64,000 nucleotides of DNA from Ignatzschineria rhizosphaerae (GTDB lineage: Bacteria; Pseudomonadota; Gammaproteobacteria; Cardiobacteriales; Wohlfahrtiimonadaceae). Within the stretch, counting starts at the first letter, position 1. The number at the start of each line of letters is the position of its first letter. Positions 1 through 11,000 of this stretch are shown one piece after another. The stretch lies in assembly GCF_022655595.1 (NCBI RefSeq), contig NZ_CP093379.1:492501-556500 (forward strand), written 5' to 3'. The translations under genes and the position numbers were made by a program. Under the pieces are notes generated by a model. The model did no database searches and had not been told where the DNA came from. It saw nothing but the letters and a program-made list of their open reading frames with translations.

Positions 1-2688
<2,688 letters not shown>

Positions 2689-2864
2689 TATAATAGGTCT
2701 TAGACAATTTTGATACGAAACATGATAAAAGACTGTTTCACTAAAGTTCAAAATGAATACAATAAAGCTTAAATAAAACGAAAGTTTGCTGTTACAATAC
2801 CAACTAATCAAATTTATTCAGTGAGTGGAGTCACAATAAAAAAGACTTCAAGCGCGAACCAGTT

Positions 2865-2982
2865 TTCCTGGGGAGAATAGCACTATGGTACCACCTGATC
2901 CCATCCCGAACTCAGAAGTGAAACGTAGTAGCGCCGATGGTAGTGTGGGAGATCCCATGTGAGAGTAGGTCACCCCCAGGGC
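2865..2982 (+). rRNA. rrf: 5S ribosomal RNA
   Basis: The conserved 5S core (CCGAACTCAGAAGTGAAACG, then GCGCCGATGGTAGTGTGG) is present, and the ends pair (CCTGGGG at 2867-2873 with CCCCAGG at 2974-2980), giving a ~118-nt molecule. It lies downstream of the 23S gene and upstream of a strong terminator, so it is the last gene of the rRNA operon. Exact ends are uncertain by one or two bases. Confidence 0.96.
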
Positions 2983-2992
2983 TTAATATAGG

Positions 2993-3026
2993 AAACCTCT
3001 AGTTCAGACGAGCTAGAGGTTTTTCT
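2993..3026 (+). terminator. rRNA operon terminator
   Basis: A perfect 10-bp stem (AAACCTCTAG at 2993-3002, CTAGAGGTTT at 3013-3022) with a 10-nt loop is followed by TTCTTTT. It directly follows the 5S gene and should end the rRNA operon transcript. Confidence 0.9.
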
Positions 3027-3050
3027 TTTGCCTGAAGAAAAGTAAGCATT

Positions 3051-3430
3051 GAAGAATCTCTTCCTTAGAAGAACAGCTAAATGGGACTATAAAAATTTAA
3101 TAAGCAGTAGTTATTTAGTTTAGAAGAAGCATTTCTTTCTTAAGATAATTTAGAACAAAGAATAGAAATAGAAGCTGATTAACTTGCCGGCATGCAAGCT
3201 AGAAAGAGATGGGATATTAACTCCGGCGATGGTTGAGCCTTAATAAGTAGCATTAATCCCCTCCGAAAGCGCTGTGAAGTTAGAGGGATCTCATGGTTGC
3301 CGATGTAATGCTTGAACTTCTCTTAAGGCTGAGCCGCGGCAACTTGGGGAACCTTAGTTCTTTAGAGTTTTAGATATTAAACAAAGCCAAGGAGACTCTT
3401 AATAAGTAATTATTTTGGTACTGAGATGAG
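3051..3430. repeat. Intergenic repeat unit 1 downstream of the rRNA operon
   Basis: First of three related units (hairpin cores start at 3183, 3495 and 3819, so the period is about 312-324 bp). Landmarks are GAAGAATCTCTTCCTTAGAAG at the left (a 20-nt match to unit 3), the hairpin CTTGC-CGGCAT-GCAAG at 3183-3198, CTCCGGCGATGGTTGAGCC near 3221, and GGGGAACCTTAGTTCTTTAG at 3346-3365. GTTGCCG near 3296 can pair with CGGCAAC near 3337. No plausible reading frame is present. Nature unknown: possibly a structured RNA or a repeat family attached to rRNA operons. Confidence 0.75.
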
Positions 3431-3740
3431 CCTGTTCTTACTTAGAGTGATTTAGAAAAAATGAGAAAAAATGAGAAGAAATAGAAGTTAATAATCTGCC
3501 GGCATGCAGACCAGAAAGAGACGGGATATTGACTCCGGCGACGGTTGAGCCTTGATAAGCACATTTTATTTAGCCTTATAGTAATGCGAGGTTAGAAAGT
3601 CTATAAAGTTGCCGGAGTAACGTGCAAACTTCTTTTACAGCTGAGCTGCGGCAATTTGGGGAACCTTAGTTCTTTAGAGTTTTTTAGATATTAAACAAAG
3701 CAACGATAGTGATGCTTAATGAGCAATATATTTTATTTAT
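3431..3740. repeat. Intergenic repeat unit 2
   Basis: Second copy, diverged from unit 1 but with the same landmarks in the same order: hairpin TCTGC-CGGCAT-GCAGA at 3495-3510, CTCCGGCGACGGTTGAGCC near 3532, GTTGCCG near 3608 opposite CGGCAAT near 3650, and GGGGAACCTTAGTTCTTTAG near 3658. In the hairpin two base pairs differ from unit 1 and both sides change together, so pairing is kept. No reading frame. Confidence 0.75.
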
Positions 3741-3880
3741 TGAAGAATCTCTTCCTTAGAAGAAGCATCTCTTTCTTAAGATAATTTAGAATAAATGATA
3801 GAAATAGAAGCTGATTAACTTGCCGGCATGCAAGCCAAAAAGAGATACGGGATATTAACTCCGGCGATGGTTGAACTTTT
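3741..3880. repeat. Intergenic repeat unit 3, partial
   Basis: Truncated third copy. It carries GAAGAATCTCTTCCTTAGAAG (3742 on), TCTTTCTTAAGATAATTTAGA, the hairpin CTTGCCGGCATGCAAG at 3819-3834 and the CTCCGGCGATGGTTGAAC segment, closest to unit 1. The second half (the TTGGGGAACCTTAG segment) is missing. The following 3881-4070 stretch is A+T-rich and should hold the promoter of the deaminase gene; no clear boxes were chosen. Confidence 0.7.
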
Positions 3881-4070
3881 ACAAGTGCTTATCTATTGAT
3901 ATGAAGTTATAAGGACCAAAGCATTATTATTTTTTTAATATTTATAAAGACTATTCGGTGAGTGCTGAGATATTAAAACTCTCGTAAAGTTTTTGACATC
4001 AGTTAGGCTGCTATTTAAGGTATTACTAAAGCCTTTTATAAAAATAGAATATTGTTAGTGGAGAAATATA

Positions 4071-4532
4071 ATGCATCAGAAATATTTAGAAGAAGCTGTG
4101 AATATTACCCTTGAGAATATTAGAGAAGGGGGAAGACCCTTTGGTGCAGTTATTGTGAAAGAGGGGAAGATTATTGCTCGTGCTGTGAATACAATGTTGC
4201 ATGATCATGATCCGACTGCTCATGCGGAGATGTCTGCTATTCGTAAGGCAGGGAAAATGCTTGAATCTGTCGATCTAACAGGCTGCGTTGTTTATGCTAG
4301 TGGTGAGCCTTGCCCAATGTGTCAAGCGGCTATGTATATGGCGGGTATTCGGGAAGCTTATTTTGTATTTTCTAATGATGATGGTGAACCTTATAACCTT
4401 TCAACTAAGACAATAGCAGAGGAGATGAAAAAAGATCCTCAAGATCGAACGGGATTTACTTTTCAGGAAGTAACCAAGGCTGAGAAGGAAAAATATGTCG
4501 ATCTTTATGCCTTATGGCATCAACTGCAATAG
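4071..4532 (+). CDS. Nucleoside/guanine deaminase (cytidine deaminase fold)
   Basis: A 153-aa zinc deaminase of the CMP/dCMP deaminase superfamily that hydrolytically deaminates a purine base or nucleoside in the cytosol. The zinc site is visible: His51 and catalytic Glu53 in TAHAEM, and Cys81/Cys84 in EPCPMC. Length, the N-terminal GGRPFGAVIV segment and the C-terminal aromatic tail resemble the GuaD-type guanine deaminases more than tRNA adenosine deaminase TadA. The start is preceded by TGGAGAAATATA, an acceptable ribosome-binding site. It stands alone, ending at a bidirectional terminator shared with gabT. Substrate assignment is inference; the fold is certain. Confidence 0.85.
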   Translation: MHQKYLEEAVNITLENIREGGRPFGAVIVKEGKIIARAVNTMLHDHDPTAHAEMSAIRKAGKMLESVDLTGCVVYASGEPCPMCQAAMYMAGIREAYFVFSNDDGEPYNLSTKTIAEEMKKDPQDRTGFTFQEVTKAEKEKYVDLYALWHQLQ

Positions 4533-4594
4533 AAGTATCAATTAATAGAGTATATTCATAATTTCAGCATTTATTTGCGAATCAAGGCATAAAA

Positions 4595-4619
4595 AAATCC
4601 CCACATAAGGTGGGGATTT
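4595..4619. terminator. Bidirectional terminator between deaminase gene and gabT
   Basis: Perfect 10-bp stem AAATCCCCAC (4595-4604) and GTGGGGATTT (4610-4619) with loop ATAAG. A run of A on the left and T-rich sequence on the right let it serve both converging genes. Confidence 0.88.
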
Positions 4620-4660
4620 CTTATTTAGTCTTTTTAAGAGTGATAAACGTTTAAGTTGAA

Positions 4661-5956
4661 TTAAGCGTTTAAAGCTTTTGTCAGGATATCAAGACCTTTT
4701 TTGAGTTCTTCATCAGTAATTGTTAATGGTGCTAAGAAACGAATGACGTTGCTATTGATACCCGCTGAGAGGAGTAAGAGACCATTTGCGTTTGCATAGT
4801 TAGTAATTGCTGATGTTTTATCTTTATCAGGTGTACGAGTTTCTGGATCTTTAACGATTTCAGCGGCAACCATTGCACCTAAGCGACGAATATCACCGAT
4901 AAATTTGTGTGATTTTTGTTGCTCTTTAAGATAGTCTTCAAGTTTTTGACCAAGCGTTTCAGCTTTTTCGTTTAAGTTCTCTTCTTCAATGACATCCATT
5001 ACAGCAAGTGCAGCAGCACATGCGAGTGGACTTCCTGAGAATGTACCACCAAGCTCGCCTGGATTTGGTGCATTTACTACTTCAGCACGACCTACAACAG
5101 CACTTAAAGGAACACCTGCTGCAAGTGATTTTGAAGTTGTCATAAGATCTGGAACGATCCCAAAGTGTTCCATTGCAAAAAGTTTACCAGTACGAGCAAA
5201 ACCTGCTTGGATCTCATCTGCAACAAAAAGGATACCGTGTTTTTGGCAGAAATCATAAACGTGTTGTACAAAGCGTTTTGGTGGAACAATAAAACCACCT
5301 TCACCTTGAACAGGCTCCATCACTAAACAGGCAATATTTTCTGGTGATGCAGTTGCTTTGAAGAACTCATCAAATTGTGCAATCGTAAGATCGATATACT
5401 CATCTTCACTCATGTGAGCTGGGCGCTGATAGGTATAAGGGAATGGTGCTTGGTAGATATCTGATGCAAATGGACCAAAGCCAACTTTATATGGGTTAAC
5501 TTTACTTGTCATTCCCATTGTCAGGTTAGTACGACCGTGGAATGCACGATAGAAAGAGACAACGCCAGAGCGACCTGTGAATTTACGAGCAATTTTTACG
5601 GCGTTTTCAACGGCTTCAGCACCTGTATTGAAGAGAATTGCTTTTTTATCGTGATCACCTGCGGTGATTTCACAAAGACGTTTACAAACCTGAAGATAGC
5701 TCTCATACATCATGACGTTAAAGCCAGGATGAGTAAAGTTATCGAGTTGCGCTTTGATTGCTGCAACAACTTTAGGATGGCTATGACCGACGTTCATGAC
5801 ACCGATTGCTCCTGCAAAATCGATAAACTCTTCACCTTTTTCAGTAATTACTGTTGAGTTTTTAGCAGTTTTAGCAATATTGAGGTTGCCGTTACTAACA
5901 CCACGAGCAACATATTTATTACGAATTTCTTGAAGCTGTTCTGTATTGTATGACAT
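4661..5956 (-). CDS. gabT: 4-aminobutyrate aminotransferase
   Basis: A 431-aa class-III PLP-dependent aminotransferase that moves the amino group of GABA to 2-oxoglutarate, giving succinate semialdehyde and glutamate. Visible family features are NTGAEAVENAVKIAR for phosphate binding (about residues 110-124), the cofactor-contacting DEIQAGFARTGK (Asp247, Gln250) and the Schiff-base lysine Lys276 in TTSKSLAAGVPLS. Length matches GabT. It lies downstream of an APC-family permease in the same orientation, suggesting uptake plus catabolism of GABA or a related omega-amino acid. No gabD is in the window. An ornithine- or putrescine-type specificity cannot be excluded, but the sequence reads closest to GabT. 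Confidence 0.9.
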   Translation of the reverse strand: MSYNTEQLQEIRNKYVARGVSNGNLNIAKTAKNSTVITEKGEEFIDFAGAIGVMNVGHSHPKVVAAIKAQLDNFTHPGFNVMMYESYLQVCKRLCEITAGDHDKKAILFNTGAEAVENAVKIARKFTGRSGVVSFYRAFHGRTNLTMGMTSKVNPYKVGFGPFASDIYQAPFPYTYQRPAHMSEDEYIDLTIAQFDEFFKATASPENIACLVMEPVQGEGGFIVPPKRFVQHVYDFCQKHGILFVADEIQAGFARTGKLFAMEHFGIVPDLMTTSKSLAAGVPLSAVVGRAEVVNAPNPGELGGTFSGSPLACAAALAVMDVIEEENLNEKAETLGQKLEDYLKEQQKSHKFIGDIRRLGAMVAAEIVKDPETRTPDKDKTSAITNYANANGLLLLSAGINSNVIRFLAPLTITDEELKKGLDILTKALNA

Positions 5957-6097
5957 TTTAAATTCCTTCTTTGAAAATGGATTATCCTGATGAATAACAA
6001 GAGTTTTATTTTATATTTTGTTATCAAAACTCATCGATGAATAGGGTTCATCTTCTGATAGTTTACCTGTTCTAAAGCTCGATGAGTAGATATAGGT

Positions 6098-6129
6098 AAG
6101 AGATAAAACTTTTATCTGTTTTATCTCTT
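6098..6129 (-). promoter_or_regulatory. Hairpin between permease gene and gabT
   Basis: A perfect 12-bp inverted repeat (AAGAGATAAAAC at 6098-6109, GTTTTATCTCTT at 6118-6129, 8-nt loop) sits just after the permease stop codon. On the minus strand no T run follows the stem, so it is more likely an mRNA-stabilising or attenuating hairpin than a full terminator. Confidence 0.55.
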
Positions 6130-6138
6130 AGCAATTCA

Positions 6139-7512
6139 TTATCTTTTATTTAAATTCGCATTTTTAAAAGCGAGTTCTTGAGCTGGATTTTTGTGCATGA
6201 AGAGGAAGTATGCACCAATTAAGTACCAGCCAATGACAAGGCTCCACTCAATAGGGAAGCTTAATTCAGCAGGCATTCCAGGTAAATAGAGTGATAAGAA
6301 ACCGATACTTAAAAGAACTGCTAACCAACCAATTGTTTTAGGCCATTTAACGGCATATGGGCGCTCTAAATTTGGCTCAAGCTTACGAAGTTGAAGGAAT
6401 GCTAAAGTTACGATGAGATAGCCTAAAACAACTCCGATACTTCCCGCGTTGACTAACCAGTTAAGCGCTTGACGACCTAAAAGAGGTGCTAAGAATGCTA
6501 AAACGGTTAAGAAGATAATCGCATTGGATGGTGTTTGATATTTCGGGTGCATTTTTGCAAACCACGCTGGTAACATGCCGCGAATTGCCATCGCATACAT
6601 AATACGGCTTCCACCAATGACAAAGGCGTTCCAGCTTGTGATAATTCCCGCAATTCCCCCTACAACTAAAATTTTACCAAGCAGTGCGCTGTTAAATAAG
6701 TTTGTCATTGCATCTGCGGTTGCTAATTTTGAAGTAAGTAATTGTGCTTCTGGTAAGCCAATTGATACACCATAGATAATTAAAACATAAAAGAGAAGTG
6801 CAGAAAGAATCGAGATTACTAGCATTTTACCGATAGATTTTGTCGCCTTAACCTCTGATGCAATTTGTGGGATAACGTCAAATCCTACAAACATAAACGG
6901 CACCATGATTAATACTTGCATCATCCCATCCATTCCACCATTAAAGTATGGCTTTAAGTTCTCACTATCACCATTTTTAACGGCTCCAAAAATAAGGAGA
7001 AAACCGACAGATACAATAGCGATTGTGAAAACTGTTTGGAAGATCGTTGCAGAGCGAATACCACGATAGTTAAGTGCGCCTAAGAAGATTGCGCCTAATG
7101 ACCCAATCATTGCCCATGTTAAATAGACTTCAGAGCCAGCAATTTCCCAAAGGCGAACCTTATGTTGAATGGGTGTTAGATAATCTAGAACGGTAGGAAG
7201 TGCAACTGCTTCAAAAGCAATGACTGACATATAACCGAAAAGAACAGACCAACCAGCTAAGAATGCAAGCGGCGTGTTAAAAGCTCTTTGAACGAAGGCA
7301 ACTCCGCCACCTGTTTCAGGAATAGCTGTTGCAAGTTCTGCGTAAGTTAAACCAATGAGAATGATGAGTAAACCACCGCCAGCAAAAGCGATTGTTGCCC
7401 CCATAAAGCCTGCTGTTGCAACCCATTCTCCTGATAGAATCACCCAGCCCCAGCCAAGCATCGCTCCCATCGCTAGGAATAGTACATCCATGGATGATAT
7501 TTTTTTATTCAT
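6139..7512 (-). CDS. APC-family amino acid permease
   Basis: A 457-aa polytopic inner-membrane protein with about 12 hydrophobic segments and a GABA/basic-amino-acid permease-like first helix (MGAMLGWGWVILSGEW) plus a second-helix region containing YAELATAIPETGG, typical of the APC superfamily. The ATG at 7512 was chosen because AAGGGGG lies just upstream; a longer in-frame GTG reading would place that purine run inside the coding region. Its position immediately before gabT on the same strand suggests import of the GabT substrate, but specificity is not readable from sequence. Confidence 0.85.
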   Translation of the reverse strand: MNKKISSMDVLFLAMGAMLGWGWVILSGEWVATAGFMGATIAFAGGGLLIILIGLTYAELATAIPETGGGVAFVQRAFNTPLAFLAGWSVLFGYMSVIAFEAVALPTVLDYLTPIQHKVRLWEIAGSEVYLTWAMIGSLGAIFLGALNYRGIRSATIFQTVFTIAIVSVGFLLIFGAVKNGDSENLKPYFNGGMDGMMQVLIMVPFMFVGFDVIPQIASEVKATKSIGKMLVISILSALLFYVLIIYGVSIGLPEAQLLTSKLATADAMTNLFNSALLGKILVVGGIAGIITSWNAFVIGGSRIMYAMAIRGMLPAWFAKMHPKYQTPSNAIIFLTVLAFLAPLLGRQALNWLVNAGSIGVVLGYLIVTLAFLQLRKLEPNLERPYAVKWPKTIGWLAVLLSIGFLSLYLPGMPAELSFPIEWSLVIGWYLIGAYFLFMHKNPAQELAFKNANLNKR

Positions 7513-8046
7513 AATTTCCCCCTTCACGGTCTGTAGTCAGTAACGGTAAGACATCACTTGAGACGCTACAAAGTGCGTGATAAGTTTCCTATTTTTTATA
7601 TGAAGTTGTTAGAAGTTTTTATATATGCTTTCTATGACTGATATGTTGCATGCAATAGAAAGTATGGTTTAGTTATTGCATAAGTAGAGTGGATTTGCAA
7701 GAAAACAGCCACTTTCTTTATCTAGAATCCTCAAGATAATCTGACCTATATCAAGAGGATTTTTAAGTGAAATCCTAAGCTTATGCTACCCTAAGAACGT
7801 TTTAATTGAAAAAAATAGTTTAATGATTTTATGGGAAAAGTTGTGCAAGGCTTGTGAAAAAAGATGTTTTTTTAATGTTACTAAAACATATTGAAAAAAG
7901 TGGCAACTATGCAATGGGTTTTTAAATAGATTGATATTTGTGCGAAATAGATAAATATCACTAAAGCTTTTCATTAATAGATCTCATTAAATGATATAGG
8001 AATATTTGATTGAGAATTATTAGTTGATAAGGTAATTTTTTAAAAT
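7513..8046. other. Divergent intergenic region, no gene
   Basis: About 530 bp of A+T-rich DNA between the divergently transcribed permease and Sel1-like genes. It must contain both promoters, but several equally weak -10-like hexamers are present and none is singled out. No repeat or RNA gene was recognised. Confidence 0.5.
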
Positions 8047-8067
8047 GTTTCAAGTTTGTCTTGAAAC
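8047..8067 (+). promoter_or_regulatory. 5' leader hairpin of the Sel1-like gene
   Basis: Perfect 8-bp stem GTTTCAAG (8047-8054) / CTTGAAAC (8060-8067) with a TTTGT loop, 22 nt before the chosen start codon. It supports translation beginning at 8090 rather than at an in-frame ATG at 8045, which lies at the base of this hairpin. Confidence 0.5.
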
Positions 8068-8089
8068 CTCTTTAATAATAAGGATTATA

Positions 8090-11000
8090 ATGAAAAAGCT
8101 TCCTCTCTCTTTACTACTAAGTAGTATTTTATTATGTGGCAATTTCAGCTTTGCTGCCATGATTGATGGATATCGCGCTTTAGGAAAGGGAGATCATCAA
8201 GATGCGTATCACTTATTCTTAAAAGAGTCTAAAAATAATGCAAAGGCTAATTTTGCACTCGCAATGATGAGTTATGAAGGCTTAGGGACTTCAAAAGATC
8301 TTGTTGAAACACAAAAAAGGCTCGAAAAAGCGATTGATGCTGGTAGTGTCGAGGCGATTTATAATTTAGGTGTTTTACGCTTAGATGAGGAGTTGCCAAC
8401 GAATAAAGGCGATCTTTCATGGTTAAGCCTATTATTGCAAGCGGGTGAGCAGAATTTAGCGCAAGCATCTATTCGTTTAGGAATAGAACTAATGAGTAGT
8501 GAAGGTGCATCTTCTGAGCTATTTACCGAAGAGATCATTAAGACCATTAATCAACAGCTAGAGACTGCTTTTCAGAAGGGAAATGGTTTTGCAGGCTTTG
8601 TTCTAGGCGCCTATTGGGTGGAGGCAGAAAAGTTTGGGGTTGCAGAGAGTAATTATCTTAAAGCGATTGACTATCTAGAAAAAAGTTATGAATATGGATT
8701 TTTACCAGCAGCAATGGGGCTTGCCTCACTTTATGCAGAAGGTGGTCACGGGCTTATTGCAGATCAAGAGAAGGCTGAAAAATATGAGCAATTTGTATTT
8801 GAGAATATGCATATTCTCGGAGGGTTAGAGGATTATCTTCCAGGGCTCTTAACCGTTGATAGTGCGATGACGCCTAAAGAGCAAAAACAGATGCTTGGTC
8901 AGTTAGAAAAGGATGCTCAAAAAAACTCTGTGCCGGCCATTGTGCAGTTGATTCGGCATTATGAGCTTGGGACGCTTGGCGTAGCTAAAAATCCTGCTAA
9001 GGTTAGTCAATATATTGAGCAACTAGAAACCATTAATAGTGGTGAATCTTTATTTGCTTTAGGGCGTGCGTTTTTTAAGGCAGGGGATGAATCACAAGCA
9101 TTACATTATATGGAGCTTGCTGCAGAGCGAGATCATATCCCTGCGGTGATTTGGTTGAGTGATCCTCTCCATCATGGTTGGAATCCTGATGATTATCTTA
9201 TTGAGCAATATGTATTACAAGGCGCAAATTTAGGGGATCCTCACTCTATTTTAGCCTTGATTGAGCGATTAAAAGCGGAGAGAAGTAATCGAGGTTGGTG
9301 GAATGAAGATGCAAGACCTGTCCTTTTGATAGAGCAAGAGATCTATGAGTGGGCCGAGAGATTACAAAAAGTTGCACCACAAATGGCATCAACACAGATT
9401 CTATTTTCTAATATTTATCAATTAGGAATGGGGATCGAAGAGAATCCTCAAAAAGCGTATGAATATATGCTAGCGGCTTACGAATCGGTACCCAATAATG
9501 AAGAGGTTTTACTTACATTAGCGATCATGAATTTGGAAGGTTATGGCACAGAGAAGAATACTGATGCCGCCGCTCATTATTACTTAAAAGTGAACTCTTT
9601 CTATCAAAGCCTTACGGCGATAGAAGGGTTACTGAGATTAAATCAGGAGACTATCGGTTTTAAAGGTAGTCGCGAATTACAATCGCAAATATTAGAAGTT
9701 GAACTTGATGAGTACGCTAATCAAAACCAATATTTTACGATTTTAGATCAGCTGTTAGATGAGCTTGAGATTCTGCTGACGAAAAGTTATCAAGAAACCA
9801 CTTATGGGTATCTTTTAGCAGATCGTTATTTTTCACAATACTTTCACTTACAAGAAAAGATCGAAGAGCAGCAAAAATCCGGACTAGAAATTAATCCAGA
9901 TTGGGTAGAAGAACGAGCTAAAATAGTGGATCGCGCAATGGGTTACTATCAGAGTGCCTATGATAATAGTGAACAAGCGAAGCTGCATTATGTGGAGGCG
10001 CTAATCTTTTTATCTCAAAAGAGTGAGGGTAATAAGATTCAAGCAGATCATTATGTAGAAGAAGCGCTTCGCGCGTTAATGCATATTGATTCCCTATCCA
10101 CACCCCGTGAGCAATTGCCGGAGAATCATCCACGATTTTTGAGTCAAAAAGAACAAGTTAGGGCGATAAAAAAAGCGATTGAACTACTTAATCATTCTGA
10201 AGATTTTCAAGTTTGGTTTGGAGATCGAGTGCTTGTCAATAATCCTGCGGCTGTTGAGCTTTTAACAAAGTTGATTGATGGAGAAGATCGAGATGCTTCT
10301 CACTTTGCCCTTTTTTACTTAGGCAAAAAAGCGGTTAAAGAGCAGCAAGCAACAGGATACGATCAAATCATTAAGGCCGCTGAGCAAGCGTATCTGCCGG
10401 CAATTCGTTATCTTGGAAAAGCGTATGCTCAGCAAGAGGAGTTATTAATAGCGCATTTAGGAGGAACCTCTCATGATGCGATTAATTGGTATGAGAAAGG
10501 GATTGCCTTAAAAGATGAAGATTCTATTTATGAGTTAGCTGAACTCTACTATGAAAATCAGCTTGGATTTAACTTATCTGCCGGCGAAAGTGATCTAAAA
10601 GCCATTGCGTTATATGAGCAGCTCCAAGATCCTGATTATCGTTTTGCTAAATATCATTTAAACGAAGCCAAGGAGCGAGCAGAAGCCTATCAAGCCATTC
10701 AAAAGGGGCTTCAAGATAAGGATCCAGAAGCTTTTTATCAGCAATCAGAAATTTATCGTTATGGGAAATATGGCGAAACTCAGAATCTCCAAAAAGCAGA
10801 AGAGTATCTCATTAAAGCCGCGGATATGGGGTATTTAAGAGCAATGAGAGCTTATTATGATCAATATCGGGATGATAAAACTATTGAAGGAGAGACATTA
10901 ACGCGCTTTAACCGTTATCACATTGGTTATGTTCATGGCGCTAAAGGGGATTGGGAGACGCAGCGATTAGCAGATCGTTATTTAATAGGGGATCGTATTA

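Noticed and set aside
8045-8089. Upstream ATG for the Sel1-like protein
   Set aside because: It would add 15 residues before a good signal peptide, and the ATG sits at a hairpin; AAGGA marks 8090.
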